This document shows, piece after piece, positions 42,988 through 51,119 of a stretch of 64,000 bases of DNA; the first letter of the stretch is position 1; each line of letters opens with the position of its first letter. This stretch comes from Rhodospirillales bacterium (GTDB lineage: Bacteria > Pseudomonadota > Alphaproteobacteria > Rhodospirillales > Casp-alpha2). The notes under the pieces were generated by a model. The model was given only the letters and a program-made list of their open reading frames with translations. It was not told where the DNA came from and ran no database searches. The translations under genes were made by a program, and so were the position numbers. Location of the stretch: NCBI GenBank assembly GCA_017640505.1, contig JAEPQO010000001.1, positions 1,318,625-1,382,624 of the forward strand. The letters are read 5' to 3'.

Positions 42988-44045
42988 CCGTTGACCGGCA
43001 GGCTCTCGACGAAATCACGCCAGGCTTCCGGTTCCGTCCCGTCGGCATTGCGCTTGCCGAATATCCAGAGTATCGGCTCGCCGTCTTCATCGTAAGCTTC
43101 AATCGACCGGCTGGTACCGAGGTCATAACGTTTTCTGACGATCCACGCGGATTGGATGCCTTTGATCAGCAGGTGGAGGTTGAAGTCCGGGTCGAGAACG
43201 TTGAACCAGTCGCCGGTCTGCTTGAGGTTCCCAGGCACGCCCGTGTGAATCTGAGTGGCCCCCGGATTGACCACGAAGATCATCAGTGTCAGCCCATTTG
43301 CGTTTGCGCCTTTCAGGGTGAGCTGGATCGCGTCCGGGCCGAGTTTTTCCGCGAATTCCGCGCCTGCCAGGCGAAAGCATTGCGGGCGGCTGACGCCATA
43401 AGTGCGCAGCATGGCTGGAAACTGGTGGGTATTCTTCATGCCCCGCCACGCCTGACGGAGTCCTTCAACATCAATCGAGGCGTCGGACGCTTCTTCCGGT
43501 CTGGATTCACGAGGCATCACTTTCTGACCGGCGCTTTGATCTTCCGCGCGGCGCTCGGCGACGAGCCGTGTCCAGGCTTTCTCACTGGTTTCCTCGGTCT
43601 TGTAGATCTTGTGCACGGCTGTGCCATCGATATCGAAGATTTGCAGGCTTTCGCGCGTGCCTTGTTCGGTCACATCGGTCAAGACGAAGCCGAAGTGCCA
43701 GTGCCGGAAGTCGTAGCGCAGATCCAGTTCGGGCCCAATGGCGGCGCCGGTATGTTCCCGGACCCTGACGTCGACGTAGCTGCCCTTGCGTTCATGCACC
43801 GCGCAGTCGTTGCGCGTTAGGCACATGACGCGGCCAAGGGTCGAGAGTGCACCGACCAGTTCATGCCAGTTTCCGTCCAGACGCACGGCATCCCGTCCAC
43901 ATCGGGAAGCGAGCAACTCGCCCTCGCTGATACCGAGTTGGCGGGCCGCGTCACGTGCGAACAAGCGGGGATTCTTGGTCTTGAGCTCGAGGTAGCTTTG
44001 CAGCAGAACGTTATTTCCGTCGGTTTCGATAGCCAGATGATCCAT
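42984..44045 (-). CDS. hmuS: Hemin-degrading factor / heme trafficking protein (HemS/ChuS family)
   Basis: 353 aa made of two similar halves (about 1-170 and 195-350), the duplicated HemS fold. The N-terminal half has ARDAARQLGISEGELLASR, as in the family; the second has LRTYGVSRPQCFRLAG. The proteins store, pass on or cleave imported heme in the cytoplasm. It is leftward, separated from hmuTUV, with hemP upstream on the same strand, and is probably driven by the 44566 iron box. Confidence 0.92.
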   Translation of the reverse strand: MDHLAIETDGNNVLLQSYLELKTKNPRLFARDAARQLGISEGELLASRCGRDAVRLDGNWHELVGALSTLGRVMCLTRNDCAVHERKGSYVDVRVREHTGAAIGPELDLRYDFRHWHFGFVLTDVTEQGTRESLQIFDIDGTAVHKIYKTEETSEKAWTRLVAERRAEDQSAGQKVMPRESRPEEASDASIDVEGLRQAWRGMKNTHQFPAMLRTYGVSRPQCFRLAGAEFAEKLGPDAIQLTLKGANANGLTLMIFVVNPGATQIHTGVPGNLKQTGDWFNVLDPDFNLHLLIKGIQSAWIVRKRYDLGTSRSIEAYDEDGEPILWIFGKRNADGTEPEAWRDFVESLPVNG

Positions 44046-44196
44046 TTCATTTCTCCTTGATCAGGCGATAGGGAACCACGCTCCAACGATGCTTCGCGGA
44101 GTCGGTTCGGTTTGGATTTTCCTGGCTGGCTCGACCGGGTGGCGGGCGGCTGGCTGGGCATTTTCGGCGTTCAAGAACGCCGGCGGCGAGGACGGG

Positions 44197-44370
44197 CTAT
44201 TTGGTAAGGATCAGGCGATTGTTACTTGTGAGCTGAAGCCGGTACGTTTCTCCCTCGTGGGTGATCTTGACCAGCTTGCGGCCCTTGAACAAGCGTCCGC
44301 TTGTTATCGTATCCCTATTCAAATGATTGCAGCACGTCCGTTTACCGTCGGAGATACTATTGTCATTCAC
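44197..44370 (-). CDS. hemP: Hemin uptake protein HemP
   Basis: The C-terminal ~37 residues (SGRLFKGRKLVKITHEGETY, then RLQLTSNNRLILTK) are the HemP domain, a small conserved partner of heme-uptake loci. The start is unsure: GTG 44370 gives 57 aa, TTG 44313 gives a 38-aa core, and the frame is open to an ATG at 44484 that would add an unrelated, Cys-containing leader. It is upstream of hmuS on the same strand. Confidence 0.8.
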   Translation of the reverse strand: MNDNSISDGKRTCCNHLNRDTITSGRLFKGRKLVKITHEGETYRLQLTSNNRLILTK

Positions 44371-44565
44371 GTTGTCTATCCACTTCCAATTGCACGGTTC
44401 ACCGATCTTTTTGCCTGATATGACGGTTCCCAAATCTTGATCCGGCGAAATATTCGGCGGCCAAAAGAAAACGCGGTGGCACACGCCTATTCATCACATT
44501 CCGTCCGCTGGCCTTTTGTCGAGGGCAGACAAACGGGAAAAGCCGCGCATCAGGCTTATCTGATA

Positions 44566-44586
44566 TGATAATAATAATCATTCTCA
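44566..44586. promoter_or_regulatory. Fur-type iron box upstream of hemP-hmuS
   Basis: On the minus strand the site reads TGAGAAT-gat-TATTATTATCA, near the 19-bp GATAATGATAATCATTATC-type consensus and nearly the same as the boxes at 51022 and 54339. It lies between the leftward hemP gene and the end of the leftward tonB gene, so it most likely controls hemP-hmuS. Confidence 0.75.
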
Positions 44587-44695
44587 TATATGGCAATGCA
44601 TTCGGTTTCGGTCGAGCTCACTGTTTGCTACGGCGGGAGGAAGCCGTATCCAATTCCTTGTGTTCCCACGGTCATTGGCCGTGGTGGCACCGTCT

Positions 44696-45604
44696 TTAGT
44701 GCAATTGGAAACGCACCGGGACCGACAATGTCAGCCGGGACTGATCGAAATCGTCAGGGAACGCCGGCAGCGGTGCCGCCCGGCGGATCATGCGCATGAC
44801 CTCTTCGTCCAGCGCCGCGACCCCTGTGCCGCGCAGGATGCGCGCCGCAAGGACCTCGCCATCGCTGCTCATGGTAAAATTGAGCACGGCCATCCCTTCG
44901 CGGCGCCGTCGGCGCGCCGATACAGGGTACTCCTTATGTCGCTCAAGCCATGCCTGCAATCGCGCAAAGTACCCCTTGGCCGAACCGGGCATCCCCCCGG
45001 CACTCGCCGTGCTGCCGCTGCCGGTATTCGCGAATTTTTCCGTGCCCGAGTTGCCACCTGAACCGGCGGCGGATCGGGGTTCATTCGAAGGCTCGGCGGC
45101 CGTCTCTTCCCGGGGTTGGGTGGCCGTGCGGGCGGCGACCTCTTGTTCGGGACGGGGTTCGACGGTTCGTTCCGTCGATACCTCCGGCGATGGTTCCGGC
45201 CGCGCTGGCTCTACCTCTCTCGGAGGTTGCGGCTTCCGCGGCACCTGAGCGGTTTCGGCCCTCGGCTCGACCTCAGTCACCGGCACCGTGCCGTCCACTG
45301 ATGGATCGATCGCTGCAACTTCCAGGGGGGGCACCGGTTCTGCGGCTTCGATCGGATCGACAGGATCGGTTTCAGCCGGTTCAAACGTTTGCGTTTCCAG
45401 CACCTCGACCGCACGGGCCACCGGGGGCGGGACGTCAACCGCACCCGGCGCACCGCCGGCCATGCCAAAAGACACTTCCATGCCGCCTTTGCCGAGGTCG
45501 GCGGCCCCGCTTTTGGACGGTTCCCACAGCAGTAAGATGAGCGCACCGTGTGCGGCGAAGGCAACTAATGACGCGGCCAGCCAATGTCTGCGCTTGATGT
45601 TCAT
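44696..45604 (-). CDS. tonB: Energy transducer TonB
   Basis: 302 aa. One N-terminal membrane anchor (about 8-26), then a long Pro/Glu-rich periplasmic spacer (about 60-195), then a C-terminal TonB domain (about 215-302) with YPVSARRRRREGMAVLNF and the usual end LSVPVRFQLH. It transmits proton-motive force from ExbBD to the two receptors of this island. Last gene of the leftward siderophore operon. Confidence 0.93.
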   Translation of the reverse strand: MNIKRRHWLAASLVAFAAHGALILLLWEPSKSGAADLGKGGMEVSFGMAGGAPGAVDVPPPVARAVEVLETQTFEPAETDPVDPIEAAEPVPPLEVAAIDPSVDGTVPVTEVEPRAETAQVPRKPQPPREVEPARPEPSPEVSTERTVEPRPEQEVAARTATQPREETAAEPSNEPRSAAGSGGNSGTEKFANTGSGSTASAGGMPGSAKGYFARLQAWLERHKEYPVSARRRRREGMAVLNFTMSSDGEVLAARILRGTGVAALDEEVMRMIRRAAPLPAFPDDFDQSRLTLSVPVRFQLH

Positions 45605-45620
45605 TCTCTTGCCGCCGCTC

Positions 45621-46037
45621 TCATGGGCCGCGTCGCGCCGAGGTCAGCAGTTTGACCTTCTCGGCACCAGCGGCCTTGATCCTGTCCAGAATCGCAATGA
45701 CATGCTGTACATCGGCATCGCCATCGGCTTTGACATGCACCGTTTTGTGCGCGCCTTCTGCAAGGGCGTCTGCAAGCATCCTCGGCAAATCGTCGATCGC
45801 CGTATCTTCACCACGTAGCAACACTCGGCCGTCCGCTGTGATCAGAAGCCGCAACCGGCGCGCGTCCGGTTCCGTCTCGCTTTCCGATACTGGCGGATCG
45901 ATCGTCACCGGGTCGGTTTTCGAAAGCTGTCCGGCGACCATGAAGAATATCAGCAGAAGAAACACCACATTGATCAACGGCATGATCCGCTGATCTTCGT
46001 CGGGGCGGCGGCGGAGCGGTTTTCCAAATGCCATCAC
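45621..46037 (-). CDS. exbD: ExbD/TolR family biopolymer transport protein (second copy)
   Basis: 138 aa. One helix with the ExbD motif MPLINVVFLLLIFFMVAG; the usual membrane Asp (PLIDVVF) is replaced by Asn here (PLINVVF). A periplasmic domain follows (RLLITADGRVLLRGEDTAIDDL). It overlaps the other exbD gene by 4 bp. The Asp-to-Asn change at the proton-carrying position suggests this copy may be structural, with the other copy carrying protons. Confidence 0.9.
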   Translation of the reverse strand: MMAFGKPLRRRPDEDQRIMPLINVVFLLLIFFMVAGQLSKTDPVTIDPPVSESETEPDARRLRLLITADGRVLLRGEDTAIDDLPRMLADALAEGAHKTVHVKADGDADVQHVIAILDRIKAAGAEKVKLLTSARRGP

Positions 46038-46477
46038 GTACCTCCCGCCGCAGTCACGAACGAAACATCACGTCCCCCGGCAGCGCCAATCCGCTCGATC
46101 AGATCGACGGCCCGTTGCAACGGCACACCTTGGCCCGGTTTGACCAGGATGCGCTGCGCCGGGTCTTCCGCAAAGCGCGCCGATAGGTTTTGGATCAGGC
46201 GGTCTTCCGCGATCTCTACGCCGGAAAGCCGCAAGCCATCTTGCCTTAGTTCTACCAGCATTGCACCGGTTACGCCGTCGCCGCCCGGCCGGGCGATACC
46301 AAGTTCGAGCACGCGCCAGTTCATGAACGACGATGCCAGCATGAAGAACACCAGCAGGATGAAGACCACGTCAATCAGCGGCGTCAGCGATATGGCGGAA
46401 CGGCGGCGCATGGTTTTGTGTCGTGCCTCAGTCGGCGCCGAGCCGATCGGCGGCTGGCGCTCCGTTGTCCCGGACAT
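46034..46477 (-). CDS. exbD: ExbD/TolR family biopolymer transport protein (first copy)
   Basis: 147 aa from ATG 46477, or 125 aa from ATG 46411; neither has a good ribosome site, and the longer form overlaps exbB by 50 bp. The membrane helix carries the complete motif SLTPLIDVVFILLVFFMLASS with the proton-carrying Asp. The periplasmic domain has LVKPGQGVPLQRAVDLIERI. It works with ExbB in the TonB motor. Confidence 0.92.
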   Translation of the reverse strand: MSGTTERQPPIGSAPTEARHKTMRRRSAISLTPLIDVVFILLVFFMLASSFMNWRVLELGIARPGGDGVTGAMLVELRQDGLRLSGVEIAEDRLIQNLSARFAEDPAQRILVKPGQGVPLQRAVDLIERIGAAGGRDVSFVTAAGGT

Positions 46478-47144
46478 GCGCCGGCAACCGCGAAAGATCT
46501 TCGGTCAACACGATCTGAACTGCATCCGCCATGGCGATTTCAGTGCGCTCCGCAATTCGCTCAAGCCAGTTAAAGACGGCAACCGTCGGGATCGCCACGG
46601 CCAGCCCGACAGCCGTCGTCAGCAGCGCCTCCCAGATGCCGCCCGACAGCACCGACGGATTGACCTGGTTGCCTGCCGCCTCCATTTGCTGGAACGCGGT
46701 AATCATCCCCAACACCGTGCCGAACAGTCCCAACAACGGTGCCAGGCTGGCGATGACTTCAAGAGGCCGGAGATGCGTCCGCATTTCTTCGACCTGCCGT
46801 TGGCCGAAACGCTCAGCCTCGGCACGGATATCGGCGTCGTCGAGATCACCCCTGATATGCCCGCGCAACGCGGTGGCCAGAGTCTGCGCCACGGGGTTCC
46901 TGTCACCTTGTACACAGGCCAGTGCTTCCAGCGGCTTGCCGAGCCGCTTGAGCCGGGTCGCACGTGACACATTGTTCAGGCGCGTCGCACGTAACGACCA
47001 GAACTGCCAAAGCTTGAGCGCAGCAATCGCCGTCGCAACCATCGACATGAAGATCAGAATGGCGACCACAGGTCCGCCCAGCACCAATAGGTCCCAGGCT
47101 TTGGCGAACGCCCCTGTTACGGGGATCATCGGGATTTCCTGCAT
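46428..47144 (-). CDS. exbB: ExbB/MotA/TolQ family proton channel protein
   Basis: 238 aa from ATG 47144, behind GGAGA; an ATG 12 nt upstream is possible. Three helices, with the conserved ASLAPLLGLFGTVLGMI and, in helix 3, GGIWEALLTTAVGLAVAIP. It forms the pentameric channel around ExbD and powers TonB. It begins a group exbB-exbD-exbD-tonB located at the end of the siderophore operon. Confidence 0.93.
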   Translation of the reverse strand: MQEIPMIPVTGAFAKAWDLLVLGGPVVAILIFMSMVATAIAALKLWQFWSLRATRLNNVSRATRLKRLGKPLEALACVQGDRNPVAQTLATALRGHIRGDLDDADIRAEAERFGQRQVEEMRTHLRPLEVIASLAPLLGLFGTVLGMITAFQQMEAAGNQVNPSVLSGGIWEALLTTAVGLAVAIPTVAVFNWLERIAERTEIAMADAVQIVLTEDLSRLPAHVRDNGAPAADRLGAD

Positions 47145-47160
47145 CGTTGTCTCCATCGGT

Positions 47161-47583
47161 CTATTTGATGAACGGAATGTCGCTCGGCGACGAGGTCCGG
47201 GTTATCGCCAGGCATGCCGCCCGGTCATGTCCGGCGCAGGCACGTATGTCATTCAGCAGGACCCGCCCAATTGCAGCGCACCCGAGCTTCGCAACATCGA
47301 ACAGCTTGACGCGTGTTTTGCCTGCGGTCAGCGGGCCGCCCTCAACGACGAGCCGATCGGCAATCACGCCATTCGTGTCGAAGAAAACGAGATCGGGTTT
47401 AAAACTTTCGATGGCCTCTGGAGTTTTGTTGCTGAACACCATGTAGATGCGGCAACCCTGGCCTGCCGTCTCCACCTTGTTCAGTTCCATGCCGATCGTG
47501 CCGTCGGCGTGGGCCAGTTTGAGCGGCAATAGGACGCTCAGTGCCGCCGCCGTCAGAAAGAAACATGCATATATCCGCCGCAT
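47161..47583 (-). CDS. Secreted protein of unknown function, 140 aa
   Basis: A signal peptide (RRIYACFFLTAAALSVLLPLKLAHA) is followed by a mature domain beginning DGTIGMELNKVETAGQGCRIYMVFSNKTPEAIESF, with four Cys in the mature part (CRIY, LGCAA, RACAG, AACLA). The beta-rich look and even Cys count suggest disulfides. No family recognised with certainty. It sits between DUF2218 and exbB on the same strand, so it may belong to siderophore uptake or to the TonB motor. The longer frame to 47685 is rejected because it runs into DUF2218. Confidence 0.75.
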   Translation of the reverse strand: MRRIYACFFLTAAALSVLLPLKLAHADGTIGMELNKVETAGQGCRIYMVFSNKTPEAIESFKPDLVFFDTNGVIADRLVVEGGPLTAGKTRVKLFDVAKLGCAAIGRVLLNDIRACAGHDRAACLAITRTSSPSDIPFIK

Positions 47584-47587
47584 GCGC

Positions 47588-47944
47588 TTAACGCCCCGTC
47601 TCGCCGTCCACGTCCGGCAGAAAATCGTCGCGCGCCAACTTGGCAAGCAGATCGTCGGGAAGAGTGTTGATCCACTCGTATTCAAGTTCTTCGCGCCATG
47701 CGAACTTCACCAGGTGTTTGTCCAGAATACTCTGGATCACCGGGATGGCCCGGTCCTCGCGGGCCAGGCAATAGAACGTCAGGGTCGTCTCGTCGGCGTT
47801 CATGAGGCAACGCCCTGGTGGAAACGCGACGCGGCCCTCATGCGGTGAATACTCCACGGTGACCTTGTGCGCGAAGTGCTTGCAGAGCTGCTGCAGGTAC
47901 TTCTGCGCGTGATCGGTTTTGATATTTGTCGAAAACGCCGTCAT
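47588..47944 (-). CDS. DUF2218 domain protein
   Basis: 118 aa, soluble. The pattern AQKYLQQLCKHFAHKVTVEY, then ILDKHLVKFAWREELEYEW, is that of DUF2218, a family that often occurs beside siderophore importers. By context it may handle the imported ferric-siderophore or iron in the cytoplasm. The His/Cys residues (C21, H23, H26) could bind metal. It lies 16 bp after the ATPase gene on the same strand. Confidence 0.88.
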   Translation of the reverse strand: MTAFSTNIKTDHAQKYLQQLCKHFAHKVTVEYSPHEGRVAFPPGRCLMNADETTLTFYCLAREDRAIPVIQSILDKHLVKFAWREELEYEWINTLPDDLLAKLARDDFLPDVDGETGR

Positions 47945-47960
47945 GCCTCCCCCGTATATC

Positions 47961-48737
47961 TCAACTACAGACGTTGTCCGTGACCAGAAAAGGACGCCCT
48001 TCGGAACAGGTCTCTATGCGTCCCAGGATCCCGTATGCTTCGGCCAGTGTTTCATGGGTAATCGCTTCCGAAGGTGTGCCATGCGCCAGTACACGGTCGC
48101 CTCTAAGGACCATCAGTTGATTGCAATGCCGCATCGCAAGGTTGATGTCGTGCAGTGCCATCAGACAGATACCACCACGGGCGGATACAATCTCGCTGAT
48201 GACACCGATCACGTTGAGCTGCCAGCGCAGGTCCAGCGCGCTGGTCGGTTCGTCCAGCAAAAGCACCTTGGGTTCACGCACCAATACCTGCGCCAGGCCG
48301 ACCATCTGACGCTGTCCGCCGGACAGTTTGCCGAGTGCCTGAAACGCCAGGTGGCGGATGCCGAGCTGATCGAACACATGCTCGGCAGCCTTTTCCACGT
48401 GGTCCCGCGGGATGTCTGGCCGGACCGCGCGGCAGGCGCTGATGACCGCTTCGTACGCGATCAGTGTCGTGCCCTGCGGCAGGGCCTGCGGCAGATATCC
48501 GATCTTGCCGGCGCGCCTGAGTTGCGGCATTTCGTCGACTCTCTCTCCGTCCAGGTGGACGCTCCCGCGGAACGTCTGCAACCCCGCCAGCGCGCGCAGC
48601 ATCGTCGACTTGCCAACACCGTTCGGGCCGAGAATCCCGAGTACGGTACCGTCCTCGATCAATGGCATGGTGATCCCGCTCAGGACCTCGTGGGCCCCGT
48701 ACCCCACCGAAAAGGCATCTATGGAGAGAGATGTCAT
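47961..48737 (-). CDS. Ferric-siderophore ABC transporter ATP-binding protein
   Basis: 258 aa. Walker A LGPNGVGKST, signature LSGGQRQMVGLAQVL, Walker B VLLLDEPTSALD and switch MALHDINLA are present. FecE/FhuC type. Its start touches the stop of the permease gene, and it powers import with the two genes upstream. Confidence 0.93.
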   Translation of the reverse strand: MTSLSIDAFSVGYGAHEVLSGITMPLIEDGTVLGILGPNGVGKSTMLRALAGLQTFRGSVHLDGERVDEMPQLRRAGKIGYLPQALPQGTTLIAYEAVISACRAVRPDIPRDHVEKAAEHVFDQLGIRHLAFQALGKLSGGQRQMVGLAQVLVREPKVLLLDEPTSALDLRWQLNVIGVISEIVSARGGICLMALHDINLAMRHCNQLMVLRGDRVLAHGTPSEAITHETLAEAYGILGRIETCSEGRPFLVTDNVCS

Positions 48738-49813
48738 CAGCCGCGTCGCTTTTGCGTTACGATGAGCACAAGAAACAACGGAATGCCGATCAGCGCGGTC
48801 ACAATTCCGTCCGGGATAAGAATGCCCGGCACAATGCTTTTGGCGACCAGCGACGCACCGGAAAGAATGAACGCCCCCGCCAGCGCAGCGCCCGGCAGGT
48901 AGAAACGATGATCTTCACCGAATGCGAGCCGCGAGATATGCGGCCCGACGAGGCCGACGAAACTGATGATGCCGGTGAACGATATGGCGATAGCCGTCAG
49001 CAGACTGACGCGCAGCAGAACGAATGTGCGTAACCGGTCGACGGTGACGCCGAAACTGCGAGCCTGGTCTTCGCCGCCGCGAAGCGCGGTCATCTGCCAC
49101 ATATGCCGGAACGACATCGGCAGGCACAGGAAAAATACGGCGCTGACGATTGCAACCTTTTCCCATGTTGCACGCGAGACCGATCCCATGGTCCAGAACA
49201 CAATCTGCTGCAGGCTGTCGGTATTGGCGACGAACTGGATCAGCGAGATCGCCGCTTCCAGTGCGAACAGGGTGGCGATCCCGAACAGGATGACCGTGTC
49301 GACTGTGGCGCCGAACATTCTCGACAGGGACTGGATCACAAAGATCGACGCCATGGCGCCGATAAACGCAAAAATCGGGACTAAATAATTTTCGGCCATG
49401 CCGGTCGCACTGAGATCAAGCACGATGGCGATAGATGCGCCGACCGTTGCCGCGTGCATCACACCCAGTGTCGACGGACTGGCCAGCGGGTTGTTCAGGA
49501 CGGTCTGCATCTCTGCGCCGGCGAGGCCAAGGCAGGCGCCAACCACGACCGCCAGTACGGCGAATGGCAGACGAACATCCCAAAGAATGACGCGAAGCGA
49601 TTGTGGCAGGCTGTCAGGTGCGACAAGGCCCGTAAGGACGTCGCCCACACCCATGCCGGATGGGCCGGTCGCGATGTTGAGCACGAGGCTGACAACGACT
49701 GCCATCGCCAGCAGCGCCAGCCAGAATAGGCGGCGCATGAAGATCGCGCGGTACTGGTCCGCAAGTCTCGGTGCGGCCGGGCGCGTATTCCCCGGGATCA
49801 CAGCTTCGTTCAT
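48737..49813 (-). CDS. Ferric-siderophore ABC transporter permease (FecCD family)
   Basis: 358 aa with about ten helices. Family segments are AEMQTVLNNPLASPSTLGVMHAATVGAS and FTGIISFVGLVGPHISRLAFGEDHR. A single gene is present, so the protein probably works as a homodimer. It overlaps the binding-protein gene by 4 bp. Confidence 0.93.
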   Translation of the reverse strand: MNEAVIPGNTRPAAPRLADQYRAIFMRRLFWLALLAMAVVVSLVLNIATGPSGMGVGDVLTGLVAPDSLPQSLRVILWDVRLPFAVLAVVVGACLGLAGAEMQTVLNNPLASPSTLGVMHAATVGASIAIVLDLSATGMAENYLVPIFAFIGAMASIFVIQSLSRMFGATVDTVILFGIATLFALEAAISLIQFVANTDSLQQIVFWTMGSVSRATWEKVAIVSAVFFLCLPMSFRHMWQMTALRGGEDQARSFGVTVDRLRTFVLLRVSLLTAIAISFTGIISFVGLVGPHISRLAFGEDHRFYLPGAALAGAFILSGASLVAKSIVPGILIPDGIVTALIGIPLFLVLIVTQKRRG

Positions 49814-50943
49814 TCCGCATCCATTCCTGTCCAGTAGACACCATCAAGCGGGACGGGCTGGAAACGTGCATAGTATTCGGCAAGTGTGGCCTCAGGGTCG
49901 ATGTCCGCAAACAGGTTCGGATGAAACCACTTGGCCATTGCCTGGACGGCGGCGACATGCATCGGCGTATTGTAGAAGTGATGCCAAACCGCGTAGGCGC
50001 GCCCCGACGTGACAGCACGTAATTCGGAAACGATGGGGCGTTGCACCGCACGGCGCAGCGACGTGGCCGCCGCCCCGGCAGGCGCCCCGGCGCCGAGGAT
50101 CACGCGTCCGCTGTCGGCGTCCCCCGGCGGGTAGTTGCCGATGGCCGTCGCGATATAGACATCGGGTTGTTCGGAAATCAGATACTCGGCATTGACGACG
50201 CCGTGCGTGCCCGGAATTTTTTCAGCGACGATGTTGTCGCCGCCTGCCCAGTCGATGAAACGCCCCATCATATGCCGGCCGGTCGTTTCGCAGCACTGAT
50301 CGCGCAGTCCGACACGAATTTCCATAAAGACGCGCGGCTTGGCGGGTTCGCTCTTGAGCCGTTCAGCGACGACGTTCATGTTCGCCTCGTAGAACTCGAG
50401 GAACGCTTGGGCTTCGTTCTCGCGACCGAGAATTTTGCCGAGTAGGCGCATGCTCCTGGGTGTATTCACCAGCGGATCGCGGCGGAAGTCGACGACGACC
50501 ACGGGAATACCGGCGGCATCCAGACGGGCCAGGATTTCTTTGTCGCGCGCGCCCGGCCCGTGACCGCTGCCGAGTCCGAAGATCGCGACATCGGGTTGAA
50601 CGCCGATTGCCTGCTCGGAACTGAACGATGCGGCACCGGCGGCGCCGATTTCGGCGACGTCGGCGATTTCGGGAAACCGCGTTTTGTACTTGGCATATGT
50701 TGCCGGGTCGAAGCGCCGGAAATCGGCCATCATCGCCGCGACAAGCGCAACGGGGTTGGTTTGTTCAAGGATCGCCAGTGTCGGCAGAAACCGTCCCTCG
50801 CCGAGAATAACCTTGCGGGCCGGTACGCGGAGCTGCACCTCACGCCCGGCAACATCAGTCACGGTGACCATCCCATCGGCCTTGGTGACCGGCGCGGAAC
50901 ACAGCGCCAAAAGAAACGCTGCAACCAGCCCGAACCGTTTCAT
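49810..50943 (-). CDS. Ferric-siderophore ABC transporter substrate-binding protein
   Basis: 377 aa from ATG 50943. A signal peptide (MKRFGLVAAFLLALCSAPVTKA) is followed by a FecB-like bilobed domain: VTVTDVAGREVQLRVPARKVILGEGRFLP at the start and SSEQAIGVQPDVAIFG midway. The pair QCCETTG adds two neighbouring Cys in the second lobe, unusual for the family. An iron box lies 79 bp upstream. The siderophore is unknown; the nearby esterase suggests an ester-bonded one. Confidence 0.9.
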   Translation of the reverse strand: MKRFGLVAAFLLALCSAPVTKADGMVTVTDVAGREVQLRVPARKVILGEGRFLPTLAILEQTNPVALVAAMMADFRRFDPATYAKYKTRFPEIADVAEIGAAGAASFSSEQAIGVQPDVAIFGLGSGHGPGARDKEILARLDAAGIPVVVVDFRRDPLVNTPRSMRLLGKILGRENEAQAFLEFYEANMNVVAERLKSEPAKPRVFMEIRVGLRDQCCETTGRHMMGRFIDWAGGDNIVAEKIPGTHGVVNAEYLISEQPDVYIATAIGNYPPGDADSGRVILGAGAPAGAAATSLRRAVQRPIVSELRAVTSGRAYAVWHHFYNTPMHVAAVQAMAKWFHPNLFADIDPEATLAEYYARFQPVPLDGVYWTGMDAE

Positions 50944-51021
50944 TCGTTCACCCCTAACAACTGGAATTCCGTCATCACCGGCGCAGGGCAGGGCAATACC
51001 CAGCCACAATGCGCAACTTTA

Positions 51022-51042
51022 TGAGAATAATAATTAATATCA
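51022..51042. promoter_or_regulatory. Fur-type iron box upstream of the siderophore importer
   Basis: TGAGAATAATAAT-TAATATCA, close to the Fur consensus and to the boxes at 44566 and 54339. It lies between the leftward esterase and leftward binding-protein genes, 79 bp before the latter's ATG, and so probably drives the importer-exbB-tonB operon. Confidence 0.75.
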
Positions 51043-51119
51043 TCATGCCCATGCAGCGGGCCAGAAAACGCGTATTTGCGAAATCCGCAAAATCGTTTGC
51101 TGGGTCTGCACGATGACAG

